From the NCBI GenBank assembly GCA_021292105.1, contig CM037861.1, positions 52,168,920 through 52,232,919 on the forward strand: DNA of 64,000 nt, given 5' to 3'. The notes under the pieces are model-generated. The model had not been told where the DNA came from, made no database searches, and saw only the letters and a program-made list of their open reading frames with translations. The position numbers and the translations under genes are program-made. Shown one piece after another: positions 22,525 to 34,997 of this stretch. Source of the DNA: Anadara kagoshimensis. Lineage: Eukaryota; Mollusca; Bivalvia; Arcoida; Arcidae. The stretch's first letter is position 1. Every line of letters starts with the position of its first letter.

Positions 22525-23123
22525 GGGGGAAAGGGGGGAAGAGGGAATTTTTAATGAAATATTTGAGAAATTAAGAGGAAGGGGGGGGGGGGGTTGCAGG
22601 AATTTTCAGTGGAAATTTAAATCTTAAATCTATGTTTAAAATCATTTTAATATTCTAGATTATATTCGACACCCGACACATTTTTAATTTTCACATTTCT
22701 ACTAAATGATAACCAATTTACTATAAAATAGAAAATTTATAGCTAACTTATAATTTTTACAAGTGTGGCAAACTTAATTAATAAACTTTCTCATAGCAAC
22801 ATAAAGCATTTCCATAAAGATGAATATTATTCACCTAGAATCAAATATTGATGAACCAAACAGGAAATAAAAAAATCATTCAAGTGATCTATACTTTTTA
22901 TTCCCATTCCTTTCAACATTTTAAATTTTATTTTAAATGTAATTTCATTAATTAAATATCTAAGAAACAGCAGTTTAAACATTCAATATAAATACACACA
23001 TTTTGAATTACATAATAACTTGATAGAAAATTAAACAAAAATGTGTTTAAAATAAATATAAAGAATATAAAGTATAGATTAATTTTTAATAGGCTTGTTA
23101 AACAATGAATGTAAAAGTCTTAC
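22525..23123. other. AT-rich stretch with poly-G
   Basis: A run of 13 G residues lies at 22581-22593 within a GA-rich patch. The remainder is A/T-rich with no exon signal. Confidence 0.45.
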
Positions 23124-23255
23124 CGTTTCTAATACCTTTGTTCCGTCTCTTACTGTGCCGGCGTCTGATAGAGCTTCACCAATAACTTCCTATTAGGAAT
23201 TAGTTTTACTGTGATGAATTTCAATCGTCAATTTCCTCACCGGTATTTAAGACTA
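23124..23255 (-). other. Candidate exon, possibly 5' non-coding exon of the choline transporter
   Basis: A GC-richer island in AT-rich DNA. On the minus strand 'ggtattagaaacg' is followed by a good donor GTAAGA (intron from 23123). A TATA-like 'ttttataaac' lies at about 23286-23295, giving a plausible start near 23255. The last 66 nt are also open (EVIGEALSDAGTVRDGTKVL), with in-frame TAA-TAG just before, so a short internal coding exon of an unknown gene is the alternative. It lies upstream of, and on the same strand as, the choline transporter exon, which needs an upstream exon. Only the donor and composition support this. Confidence 0.3.
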
Positions 23256-24400
23256 TCGGCATTTAATTTACAAGCTTATACACCTGTTTATAAAACATAA
23301 AAACAGAAAATCACAAAACTGTTAATACGACATAACAATAAAAGATTTTACAATATTCTATCAATTTCCTTTTAACGTTTGTTAGGACACTGTAGCTGGA
23401 GATATGCCATTTTCTTCGCAGCGGCTTGCTGGGATTATAAGATTGGACTTGTCCTCCCCAGTGTGATTTCTGAGACTGGAAACAGAATCAATAATCCTAC
23501 TCCTCTAGTGAAATTGATCAATCTTTGATTGATGATGTAATGGTGAAATTGACAATTATTAGGAGTCATTCAAATAATTCTTCTTGGATACAGACACTAA
23601 TTTACGTCATCTCAAAACTTAAATTAGACACATATAATTTTCACAATCCTAAAAATATCCCTTGTTAAATTACAAAATTAAGAGGTATAACTCTAATGTT
23701 TGTTTCACTAAGAATCCTATAATAACGACTTTGTAAATCTTTACATATGATTAATTATTCATTTGATAAAATCAATTTCATTTTTACACAAGAATAAATT
23801 GTGCAATTTATTATATATCGGTACATACAGTTTTCTAACTGCCCAGTAAGATACGGATCAGAGTGTCTATATAATCCTGCGTGAAAAGGAGATATCCACT
23901 CTATTGTGTTAAGAAACTCAGTTCAGTGAGTGGGTTAGATTTCTAATACAAATTACAAGTAGCAAAATCTCATTTTATAGAATGTTTTCAATTGCAAATG
24001 AATATTTTTGCTGGAGATGTTAAGTTTTTATTTAGATTTCATAATTAGCTGTATGATTTGGTTCTATCAAAAACATTTCAGAAACATTTTACCAGTATAT
24101 TAATATTTTACAATGGTAATTAATTTATCCTATTTTCTCAATAGTGAAGCTAAAAGTAATTTTACAAATGATATTTCGTTGTTGTTTTTTTTTCAATAAA
24201 GCATTACTTTCACCAACATTTTATTCTATAACTTTAAAAACAAATTCTTTTAAAAACATTTTTTTTTGTAAAAGTTTGCTTTGAAATTAAATTTAAAAAA
24301 TCTTAAAATCGCACATTGGAGAATTTTGCATGCTGCATTTTTAAAAAATAATGAAAATAACAAAAGTTTCTGTCTGTGGTACACTTATCATTGGTGTACT
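23256..24400. other. No gene established; GC-richer patch at 23390-23490
   Basis: The patch around 'cttcgcagcggcttgctggg' stands out in composition and could belong to a promoter next to the candidate exon. The rest is AT-rich. Confidence 0.35.
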
Positions 24401-24404
24401 GACT

Positions 24405-24580
24405 CGGTGAGCTAGCACCTTAAATTTGTGTACTGACTCTGTGAGCTAGCACCTTAAAGTCGCCCTAAGTGTGCGCTGGTACAAGGCAGACCATAAAACA
24501 CACTTGCACTTCACATGCATATACGGATAGCTAAAAAATTGCTGATGCGATGTTAAGCAACATTCAACCAACCATTACCA
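24405..24580 (+). repeat. Short direct duplication and SINE-like tail
   Basis: 'gtactgactcggtgagctag' with 'caccttaaa' is repeated after about 34 bp. The end 'gcgatgttaagcaacattca' resembles the 'acgttaaacacca' tail of the SINEs elsewhere, so this may be a SINE remnant. Confidence 0.45.
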
Positions 24581-24762
24581 ACACAGAGTAAAGATGCTGC
24601 ACAACACATTTATATTTAATATGTCTAAATGTACACAATGGTTTATTTCATAGCCACAAATTCTATATCTTTAAAACATTCATCATGTAATTTTTCAATT
24701 TTTTTTATAGAAATATTGTGATTTTTTAAAATCAGGAATCATTCCTTTATTACAAAAACCAT

Positions 24763-24780
24763 CATAATATATATATATAT

Positions 24781-24839
<59 letters not shown>

Positions 24840-24845
24840 TATAAA
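24763..24845. repeat. Microsatellite (AT)n
   Basis: About 80 bp of nearly pure AT, interrupted once by 'aaaatt'. Confidence 0.95.
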
Positions 24846-25273
24846 TAACATGTAGGAAGGCATGTATGATACCAGAATACCATAGATAGCCTACAGAATC
24901 ACAAAGTTATTATACACAGCACAATGAACATTTCTATCTGTCTCCTATAATAGTATTGTTTATAAATCCAATATACTGGAAATAAAATACATTTGATTGT
25001 CCCTCAAACTCTATAAAGACATGAATAATGACATCCAAGTTACAATAGATCACTGGAATTTATATATTTTTATAGATTTCTTAGTACACTGAATATCATT
25101 TCATTCAAGATTTTGTGTTTAAAGGGATTGTCTTGACATGTATTCTAAGGCCTTGGAATATTTTAGATAAATCTGGTAAAATGATATACAGAATTGGAAT
25201 ATTTCTGAAATGATACTAAAAGATATGACCTAAAAATCAGAGTGTTTGAAAACTGCCAGACACAAATAAACTT

Positions 25274-25278
<5 letters not shown>

Positions 25279-25335
<57 letters not shown>
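25279..25335. repeat. Microsatellite (GA)n
   Basis: About 28 uninterrupted GA units, with smaller GA patches at 25343, 25384 and 25419. Confidence 0.95.
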
Positions 25336-25337
<2 letters not shown>

Positions 25338-25429
25338 AACACAAGAGAGAGAGCACATGCATATGCATGTTTAATAATAATATGAGAGAGAATATGTGTG
25401 GGTTTAAAAATTATAATGAGAGAGAGAAT

Positions 25430-27461
25430 TAATATGTCATTTTATAGAGGTTTTCCTATTCAGAAAGAAAAACTGACATTGGTATGACGAAAGCTCTTTT
25501 GGCCTTTGTGCAAGTGAGCTATAAAGTGTAAAGAAATAAATTTCAAATTCCTATATTTATGGATGTTTTCTCTTGTTTTTGATACTACCAGAAATTCTAA
25601 ACAAAAAGATCACCTACTGGGTGTATATAATACTATATCTATTAGTGTTCACTTTTAAAACATTGGGATGTCTGTTTTGAAACACTGAAATGGACGATAA
25701 ATTAATGCTAACGGACACATATAGCAACTGTACACAATGTGAAATGGTATTCTTAGGTTCAGTGTATATAGAAATGGAAACCCAAATTAATGGTTAATTT
25801 TAAAGCTAAATATGGTAAATCTTGTTGGCTTAACAACCTACACACCTTAATGAACTTGTAACCTTTTGCATGATCAATCTCTAATAGGAAATCAAAATGA
25901 ATTGAAGACGAAAGTCTAAAACCTACACTAAATGATATAGAAGATATAAATTTAGTTTGTAATATATAGTTTCTGGTTGCATGAAGAAATAAATTGGAAG
26001 TTAGAGTATAGTTTATATCACGTTAATTCTGTAATATCAGGGACTCAAAAGTATTCTCTGACAGCACTAACAGACAACTGGATAAAAACGCCCTAGCATT
26101 TCGCATTTGATTGTTGGCGGGATCTTCTCTTCCTTAGCTGGAGTTCATGACTATTAAATATTTGTTCTTGTTAAGGAAGAAATCTATATCTCCACGAGCT
26201 CGGCAATAAAATTTTCTTATCCAAAGAAAGTAATGATTGATTTTCCTTCCTAGATCAGAAGCTGGCGGAGTAAATTATCAAGCGCTTGATGTAAATCTTT
26301 ACCTGCTATTACGAACCAGTAATCTATGTGTGAAGCACTGATTACAGAAAGTAAATGTTTTTAAAAAGGACTGTAATTTTTGTATATTTTTATTCACTTT
26401 TACTAAGATGGGTCTCTTAATTACACATTAAATATTTGACCAAACCAAATTCAAATTTCATTATTCCGCCAAAATCACATTTAGAAAATACACATCAAAT
26501 AAATTATTACATTTTCATTTACATCAAATGAAAAAAATAAATTGTAAAATTTAAGATAAATTTTATTGACAAAATGTTGATACTAAATAAAAAATTTGAC
26601 GTGTGAAAGATAAAAAAAAAAATTGTAGTGATGAACCATGCACGATTTAGGTATAAAAATATATTTCCTTCTTCTAATTAGATATTTTGGTTTCATTTAA
26701 CACACAAATTGGAAATAAAGTAAAAATACCAACTTTAGAATTTTCTGACTGAATAATGAACTATGAATAAAGTAATTGGATATGAACGGAAAAACCATTT
26801 CTGCAATCAAAATGGTAAATTTATCTGAATTACTGAAAATAAACTTATTTCCTCCTGAAATTAAATGTGAAATATTTATGGCATATTTTGAGTCTCTTAT
26901 TATTACAGGCAGTAAAAAAACAACATTAACCATGCTGTTAAAAATGCTTTATTAGTTGACTTGCTTAGATGTTAAATTGTTTTAATTTTACACAAGTCTG
27001 TTTTATTAGGAATAAATTTAATAAAACTACAAACAGCTGAACGTAAAATTTTGTGGGAAAATTGAAATGCTATGTAATCTGATAAATTTTGGACCTGTAG
27101 CCCTATAAAATCTAATTTTTATTGTCATAAGCAGCATGAAAATTTTCGATGTGACACATACTTCCCATTATGTAAGATTTTAAAAAATTAATTTTTTTTA
27201 TTCAAATCATTCAAATTTAACAACATTTTTAATTGATATTTTAACTTGGTTAAATTACAATTTAGTTTAACAATTAAAAGATGTCATTAACATGTACTGG
27301 TTTCAAGTTGTCTCCCTTTGTCTACAAGTGAATAAAGGAGATATGTTAGCTATGATAGCTAAAATTAAACAACTTAAAATTTTCCATAAATATTTAGATT
27401 ATTAATTGTCACAGAGGATATCATCATTGTTTTTGGTGATTATATCATGTGAAGATTTGTA
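25430..27461. other. AT-rich region, no gene recognised
   Basis: A slightly GC-richer stretch at 26080-26320 contains 'ggcgggatcttctcttcc' and 'agaagctggcggagtaaatt' but has neither a long frame nor a convincing pair of splice sites. The minus frame at 26697-26933 is Ile/Phe-rich and not family-like. Confidence 0.4.
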
Positions 27462-27591
27462 GTACACAAATTTTGTTCATGTGAGTTTCACATGAAATTT
27501 AAACCTGAATTTCACATGAAAAAGTTCAAATGAAATTAACGTGAATAAAGCTTATACGTTAAATTCATGTGAACAAAATTTAGCTGTGTAC
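27462..27591. mobile_element. Short TIR element
   Basis: 'gtacacaaattttgttcatg' at the left is inverted at the right as 'catgtgaacaaaatt' plus 'gctgtgtac'. The centre repeats 'tttcacatgaaa' palindromes. 130 bp, non-coding. No other copy was noticed. Confidence 0.6.
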
Positions 27592-29101
27592 GAGGTCAGA
27601 GGGAGAAAACCCAGAAAAAAATATTTTTCTGTACCAAGACTGTGAACCTGGACCTTTTGTGTGAAAACAAGTACATGGTCATATAAGAGTTCAGGACTAA
27701 AAAGACTAAAAGTACATTATTAGCATATCAAAAATAAGTCATTTTTGTTACTAATAACTACTTTGGCTAATTATTTGTTCATACTCAAATAAATAATTGG
27801 GCTTAATAATATGTTATACGTGTGTACAATCCCAGCAACCTGTATATTTAAATCTAAACTGTATTTTGTATTTTTTTCTTTCAGTATTTCAAAAGCATGT
27901 TTTTATAAAAAAAAACTATATATAAAACATTCATGTAATTATATATTTTATTTATCTAGGCATTTTGTTTTTATTATTTCTCATAAATTCATACACAGGA
28001 ACCTGCATGTAACCGTAATATATTTCTTTTATACTGCAAACATTTAATTTCGCATGTATTTATCTTTGTATTATATGAAATTTAGACATATCAGCGTAGT
28101 TAAATTTTCATGTTTTTGAAATATGCACTATAACACAATAAACATGATATAATTTTTGCGCAAAACAAACGTCCGCCAAATAAGTAAAAATTAGTACGAC
28201 CTGAAAATCAATATGTTAAACGTGTTTCTATCTTCTTTTTTTCTTCTTTATTTATTTGGTAATTTATTATCTAAAACAATTATTTTCAGTTTAAATTTTG
28301 TTATTTATTAATTATTTATTTATTATTTGGAAAAACTGTGGGATCACAAATCATGGGCCATTAGCATATATTACAATCTAAAAATATTCCTTGATGTGTG
28401 AAATTTATTTTGATCGGCGCAAGTTTAATTGACAAGAAAGCAGCTAATTATTTTTCTGGCTTCTAATCTGAAATAAACCCTTACATGTACTATAATTGGA
28501 TATTGGAGGGAGATTGATTTGTTTTACATTGATATGGATGTTTTAATCTCTAACAAATCTTAATTTGTTTTATAAATAACAACTTTGAAAGTCAATATAA
28601 TGTTGTTTTTATACAGTTGGTAACTTTCACTTTTAGTTCCATTTTCATCAGAAAATGAAAAATATGATGTAATCGGTACTCATTTGATCAATGTTTATTT
28701 ATTTATTTATTGTTGGTTGGTTGGTTGGGTGGGTGGGTGTGTGTGTGTGTTTATTTATTTATCTATTTGTAATATGCAAGTTACTAACATGATATGTATT
28801 ACTGCATAGTATGTTGGACAGGGAAATTTAATTTAAATTATGGTAGTAACTTATCTATAATGTCAACTCTGTCTACTTCAATGTTCAGTTGAGAAAGGCT
28901 GCAAGACCAATACGTCCAGAAAAGATGAGTTAAAAGTTTTATTTTATACATTAGAGGTGTATCTAATGATTCCAATTTTAAAATTTTAATATAAGAGCAT
29001 GCAAGAAATTTTATTGAAACTATCCTGTGTAATCAAAGAAAAATATTCAGTCTTACAAACTATGACCAATGTATGTCCCACTGAATTACAAATAAATAAA
29101 T
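27592..29101. other. AT-rich region with simple repeats, no gene
   Basis: Contains TTTA/GGTT/GGGT/GT simple repeats at 28693-28765. The plus frame at 27811-28047 is Phe/Tyr/Lys-rich without resemblance to a family. Confidence 0.45.
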
Positions 29102-29275
29102 CAGGCTGACCAATCAATTCTATTGATTTAGCCGGAATTGGTACATTTTTAATGAGAAAAGCCATAATTTTGGTACATTTTTAACATGCGATGTTATAGT
29201 GTTAGTACAATTTACATCCGTTTTTGCAGTACATATCCGTTGAAAATGGATAAATCAGTCAAATTGGTCAGCCTG
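29102..29275. mobile_element. TIR mini-element family D next to (AAAT)n
   Basis: Left end CAGGCTGACCAAT followed by 'ctattgattta'; right end 'taaatcagtcaaattggt' then CAGCCTG, inverted. About 174 bp. 'aaataaataaat' lies directly on the left and a long AAAT array on the right, so it inserted into, or seeded, the microsatellite. Confidence 0.75.
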
Positions 29276-29276
29276 G

Positions 29277-29339
<63 letters not shown>

Positions 29340-29340
29340 G
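29276..29340. repeat. Microsatellite (AAAT)n
   Basis: About 15 clean AAAT units directly after the family D element. Confidence 0.95.
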
Positions 29341-30860
29341 TCATGCACTAAAAGGGTGCTTAAAAATGCCAATATTTTCTACCAGTCACTAAATATATCC
29401 TTTATAGGAAGCAGACAGAACAAATCTATAAAAGAGGTTACATTACTAATCCATCTATACACTAATTATATATGTCTCTCATCATTCTATCTTTTTATCT
29501 GATAAATGTTCATTTAAGTTTCCATGGCAACACAGAATTTTGAATGAAATTGAGCAGAATAATTTCAGTAATTTGGAAATTTTGCCTTTCCAATACTGAG
29601 ACTAATGAAGGCTATAGGATTGTAAGAATCGGGGGCAAACTTGGATCATTTACGGAAGAAGACAGCGCTAATGATTTCCAAATGGTAGATTCAGGATAAT
29701 TTCTTGTTTCACAGACAAACAGCCAGTTTCCATACTTTAAATAAAATAAATTGTCTCATCTTAAACAAACTGCTAAAAGACTGGAAATAACAAAGTTCAA
29801 TCACCTATCTAAGTACAGTAATGTATTTTTTTGTTAGTAAGGTATTGTTAAGTAAGAGTCAGGTTTTTGCTCATTTTATCTTATAGATCAGAACTAGACC
29901 CTTTTTTTTGATAACAATTTTTTTCTTAATTATTGAATGAATTTAAAATTCATCTGCATGGACATAAAGAACAATGTTCTCCTTTTAACCCTGAATTACT
30001 GATACTGTGACCCTGATCCTTGACCAATTTTGCAGACAATATTTCTAGATAGAACAGGCCTAAAATACGTAAGCATAATTTTGGTTACAAAAGATAAAAA
30101 GATATAACAAAAGGCAAAATTGTCTCCAGAAGTTTCCAAAAAAATTAAAGACGTTAAAGATGTTCATTTTGACTACAATAAGATGGAAGTGCTTTAGTCA
30201 TATGTCAAACAAAAATATTTAACCTTAAAAATGTTGCTTCTGGAGACACCCCTCCCCAAGAGAGATATTTCTTTATTTTCAACTTTCTAAGTAGCATGCT
30301 GTTTGTAATATCAATTTATGCATTTATATCTAAATACACTTTTACTGCATTAAATTTCCTGCAATTATATCTTTCTTCAATACAGTATCTAATATCACGC
30401 CAAAAATGGAACAAAAGTCAAACATATATATTTATATCTTTTATTAGTTAATGTCTTCTCCCCAATCCATCATCCCAGGATTCTAAGTAAATTAAATTAT
30501 TGCTGCTCAGTTAGCATCTAACAATTTAAACTACAGTTGACCCAGGACGTTATTGTTTAACAATGCATGTCTGACTTCAGAAGAATAATGTACATATTTC
30601 AATGATGGCACTGCGTTAGGTTATGGCGTCAAGAGATCCTCCCCATCCAAGTCTTATAGAGAATAAATCACGCCAACTCAAATGCCAATTTTCACGAAAG
30701 ATCATACGTCCCATCGGTCTAGGAAAATAAGCAATCTAATCGGAGAATTTCAGTGATTTATCATATTTCTCTATTAATAATTCTGACAATGTGTTATACA
30801 CTTTCTCCAATAGGATTCCTTATCACTTCACACTCTGAACATTTTCAAATAACACGTCGC
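29341..30860. other. AT-rich region, no gene recognised
   Basis: A 49-codon frame at 29544-29693 (plus) is open but matches nothing known and has no supporting signals. The rest shows no structure. Confidence 0.4.
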
Positions 30861-30889
30861 TTGCCAACAAAACATCTGATAGTCATATT

Positions 30890-31484
30890 TTGGAATAACA
30901 TGAATTTTGGCCAACAAAAAACCGAGATTTGTATTTTCAAATAACAGAATTGTTGGCCAACAAATCTGATAGTCATAATTTTAAAATAAAATTCTGGCCA
31001 AACAAAAAACCTGAGATGTTGTATATTTCAAATAACAGAATTGTTGGCCAAACAAATCTGATAGTCATAATTTTAAATAGAATTGTTGGCCAAACAAAAA
31101 ATCTGAGATGTTGTATTTTCAACAATAAAATTCTAGCCAAACAAAAACCTGAAATGTTACATTTTCAAATAATAAAATTCTTGGCCAAACAAAAAAAACT
31201 TATAGTCATATTTTCAATACAGACTTGTTGGCCAAACAAAAAATCTGAGATGTGTATTTTCAAACAATAAAATTCTTGGCCAAACAAAAACCTGAGATGT
31301 TGTATTTTCAAAAAACAGAATTGTTGGCCAAACAAAAAACCTGAGATGTTGTATTTTCAAATAATAAAATTCTTGTCCAAACAAAAACCTGAAATGTTAT
31401 ATTTTCAAATAATAAAATTCTTGGCCAAACAAAAACCTGAAATGTTATATTTTCAAATAATAAAATTCTTGAAAATCTTTTTCA
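30890..31484. repeat. Minisatellite, ~49-bp unit (left part)
   Basis: About twelve units built from 'ttggccaaacaaaaacctga' plus 'gatgttgtattttcaaataa' and 'taaaattc' ('ttggcc' at 31276, 31324 and a variant at 31373 show the 48-49 bp step). The 113-codon plus frame at 30929-31270 is a translation of the repeat. The array resumes at 33955. Confidence 0.9.
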
Positions 31485-33948
31485 AACAAACAAGAGCCCA
31501 TGGGCCTGATACGCTCACCTGATAATACTAATGGCTAGCTGATAGATTTAAAGACAACATAAATACTAAACCCCAATGACTTTTTTCTTTACATCATGAT
31601 AACACTTTGTTTTAATACCTACAACATTCTAGTATACATGGCTATACAAAAAGTTAATAGTTTTCAAGATAATTAAACCATTACAGTATTGTTTCACATC
31701 TGTGACCTTGACCTTTGAACCCATGACCTTTTTCTATAACATCAAAATGATCGTTGTATCAATACCTACAACATTCTAATATACATGCCTATACAAAAAG
31801 TTTATAGTTTTGGAATGAATTAACCATTTCGGTATTGTTTCACATCTGTGACCTTGACCTTTGAACCCATAACCTTTTTCTATACATCAAAATGATCGTT
31901 GTATCAATACCTACAACTAAATACATGCCTATACAAAAAGTTTATAGTTTTCGAGATAATTAACCATTTCGGTATTGTTTCACATCTGTGACCTTGACCT
32001 TTGAACCCATGACCTTTTTCTATACATCAAAATGATCGTTTATCAATACCTACAACATTCTAATATACATGCCTATACAAAAAGTTTATAGTTTTCGAGA
32101 TAATTAACCATTTCGGTATTGTTTCACATCTGTGACCTTGACCTTTGAACCCATGACCTTTTTCTATACATCAAAATGATCGTTGTATCAATACCTACAA
32201 CATTCTAATATACATGCCTATACAAAAAGTTTATAGTTTTCGAGATAATTAACCATTTCGGTATTGTTTTGCATCTGTGACCTTGACCTTTGAACCCATG
32301 ACCTTTTTCTATACATCAAAATGATCGTTGTATCAATACTTACAACATTCTAATATACATGCCTATACAAAAAGTTTATAGTTTTCGAGATAATTAACCA
32401 TTTCGGTATTGTTTCACATCTGTGACCTTGACCTTTGAACCCATGACCTTTTTCTATACATCAAAATGATCGTTGTATCAATACCTACAACATTCTATTA
32501 TACATGCCAATACAAAATGTTTATAGTTTTCGAGATAATTAACCATTTCGGTATTGTTTCACATCTGTGACCTTGACCTTTGAACCCATGACCTTTTTCT
32601 ATACATCAAAATGATCGTTGTATCAATACCTACAACATTCTAATATACATGCCTATACAAAATGTTTATAGTTTTCGAGATAATTAACCATTTCGGTATT
32701 GTTTCACATCTGTAACCTTGACCTTTGAACCCATGACCTTTTTCTATACATCAAAATGATTGTTGTATCAATACCTACAACATTCTAATATACATGCCTA
32801 TACAAAAAGTTTATAGTTTTTGAGATAATTAACCATTTCGGTATTGTTTCACATCTGTAACCTTGACCTTTGAACCCATGACCTTTTTCTTTTCATCAAA
32901 ATGATCGTTGTATCAATACCTACAACATTCTGATATACATGCCTATACAAAAAGTTTATAGTTTTCGAGATAATTAACCATTTCGGTATTGTTTCGCATC
33001 TGTGACTTTGACCTTTGAACCCATGATCTTTTTCTATACATCAAAATGATTGTGTATCAATACCTACAACATTCTAATATACATGCCTATACAAAATGTT
33101 TATAGTTTTCGAGATAATTAACCATTTCGGTATTGTTTTGCATCTGTGACCTTGACCTTTGAACCCATGACCTTTTTCTATACATCAAAATGATCGTTGT
33201 ATCAATACCTACAACATTCTAATATACATGCCTACACAAAATGTTTATAGTTTTTGAGATAATTAACCATTTGGGTATTGTTTCGCATCTGTGACCTTGA
33301 CCTTTGAACCCATGACCTTTTTCTATACATCAAAATGATCGTTGTATCAATACCTACAACATTCTAATATATATGCCTATACAAAAAGTTTATAGTTTTT
33401 GAGATAATAATTATAATCAGAGGTAAAAAAAATTAGGTCACGACCTTCACAATTGACCTTGACCTCCTTTTGAAGATACTAACAAGAAAATGTCAAAACT
33501 GAAAACATCTGGTCAAATAGTCAAGTTATAACAATTTGAAGCTATTTTACGATTTTTTCAAAATTAAACGCAAAAACGCGTTACCTATTTTTTATCGGAA
33601 TTTCACAAAATGAACAAATTATAGGCTTAAGCCCCTAGAGAAGCCAAATATCACATCAGAATTTTTCTCCAATCAGTACTTTCGGAGAAGAAGATTTTTT
33701 AAGATTTTTGCACCCCTAGGTCACCTTGACCTAGTTATGGTAGCCATGGCAATGCCACGAACAATCTGAATTGCACCGGCCCATATATACTTCTGACAAA
33801 GTTTCATTAAAAACTGTCTGGTAGTTTCAGAGGAGAAGTCGAAAATAGGTGTTAACGACGCACGCACGCACACACGATTGCACGCACACACGCACATACA
33901 CACGCTGCGCTATGCCATAAGCTCACATGACCTTCGGTCAGGTGAGCT
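31485..33948 (+). mobile_element. Helentron-like element with ~145-bp internal array, copy 2
   Basis: Starts 'caagagcccatgggcctg' with 'cgctcacctga'; ends with hairpin 'gctcacatgacc' / 'ggtcaggtgagc' followed by TAAA, so hairpin plus CTAA as in copy 1. The internal array has about thirteen monomers of 144-145 bp ('catctg' steps at 31983, 32127, 32272) containing 'gtgaccttgacctttgaacc', 'catgacctttttctata', 'catcaaaatgatcgttgta' and 'gagataattaaccatttcgg'. The monomers are nearly identical, so the array is recently homogenised. The 3' unique part includes 'gcaaaaacgcgttacc' and a CGCACG-rich run, both shared with copy 1. It is inserted inside the 49-bp minisatellite. Confidence 0.82.
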
Positions 33949-34085
33949 AAAAAGACTAATAGTCATAATTTCAAATTACAGAATTGTTGGCCAAACAAAA
34001 AAAAACCTGATAGTCATGTTTTCAAGTAGCAAGATTGTTGGCCAAACAAAAAACATGAAACCTATGGACAAACAGACAAAATAAA
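33949..34085. repeat. Minisatellite, ~49-bp unit (right remainder)
   Basis: 'tagtcataatttcaaattac', 'agaattgttggccaaac' and 'gattgttggccaaac' continue the array that stops at 31484, showing that the Helentron-like element landed within it. Confidence 0.88.
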
Positions 34086-34365
34086 ACAAACTACACAATA
34101 TATTGTTCCTTTACAAATAGTTCTACCTGAGATAATTATATTAGTCCATAGATCTTTTATAAACATCAATGTTGGGATGTTTTTATTTTTCATATTTTAA
34201 AACATAATATAGCTGAGATTAGGGTCATGGATCAGTTTTATTGTAAAATTGGTAGAAATGTTTAATGTATGTACACAAAAACTGAGGCTGGTCAAGTATG
34301 TTAATTTTTACAGAGCATGATTCTAAAGTGGCATAGGAGCTCTGAATAAATATGTGGGTGTAATA

Positions 34366-34568
34366 GGCAAACACTGACATTAACCTGTCCGCTTGACCTT
34401 TAATTTAAATATTTATTATAGAGTACATTATAGTACACAATTGGAAACCCTGTTACTATTTTAGGAGTATAACAGCAGGTGTCACCTGCATTGTGTATGT
34501 ATTAACCACAAACCATATTGGGTAGATCCTCTTATATGAATATTCAGGACAGGTCAATGCTGTTTGCC
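34366..34568. mobile_element. TIR mini-element family C, longer copy
   Basis: Left GGCAAACACTGACAT with 'aacctgtccgcttgacc'; right 'ggacaggtcaatgctgtttg' closing CC, inverted. 'gcttgacctttaattt' is shared with 18940-19071. About 203 bp, non-coding. Confidence 0.68.
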
Positions 34569-34702
34569 TGTAACTTTTGTTTTAGTACAAAAATAATATA
34601 AATGCACATTACAGGTTTTACTACAAGTGAAAGATTATTTGTGACATTACAGTTTACTATGTGAACAATTGTCTGTACATAGTTGGACTAAATAGGCCTA
34701 TG

Positions 34703-34856
34703 TAATAGTTTTTGAAGTGATAAAAGATTTAACAGTAGAATCAGTGCATTACAACTTACTTGATTATGAACTGACCATGTACATGTAATAGTTTTTCAAG
34801 TGATAAAAGATTGTAACAGTAGAATCAGTGCATTACAACTTACTTGATTACATCAC
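34703..34856. repeat. Tandem duplication, 83-bp step
   Basis: 'taatagtttttgaagtgata' to 'acaacttacttgatta' occurs twice with only a few differences. Confidence 0.85.
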
Positions 34857-34997
34857 AGTGTCTAGTAGCAGAATGGATGATCAATACCTAATGGTCAGGA
34901 GAGTAGTAAAAAGCTGATAAAAGTTATCAAAAATTGTTTTGTATACTCTATCTCTATGGCTAAATCTCTCAAGTCTAAGATGGGTATACAATACAGA

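Noticed and set aside
29544-29693. 49-codon ATG frame with a less AT-rich second half
   Set aside because: No known family, no splice or promoter support, and a length expected by chance.
30929-31270. 113-codon open frame
   Set aside because: It translates the 49-bp minisatellite and contains no family features.
30890-34085. CRISPR-like array of regularly spaced repeats
   Set aside because: Spacers are not unique, units are continuous tandem repeats, and the genome is animal-like.
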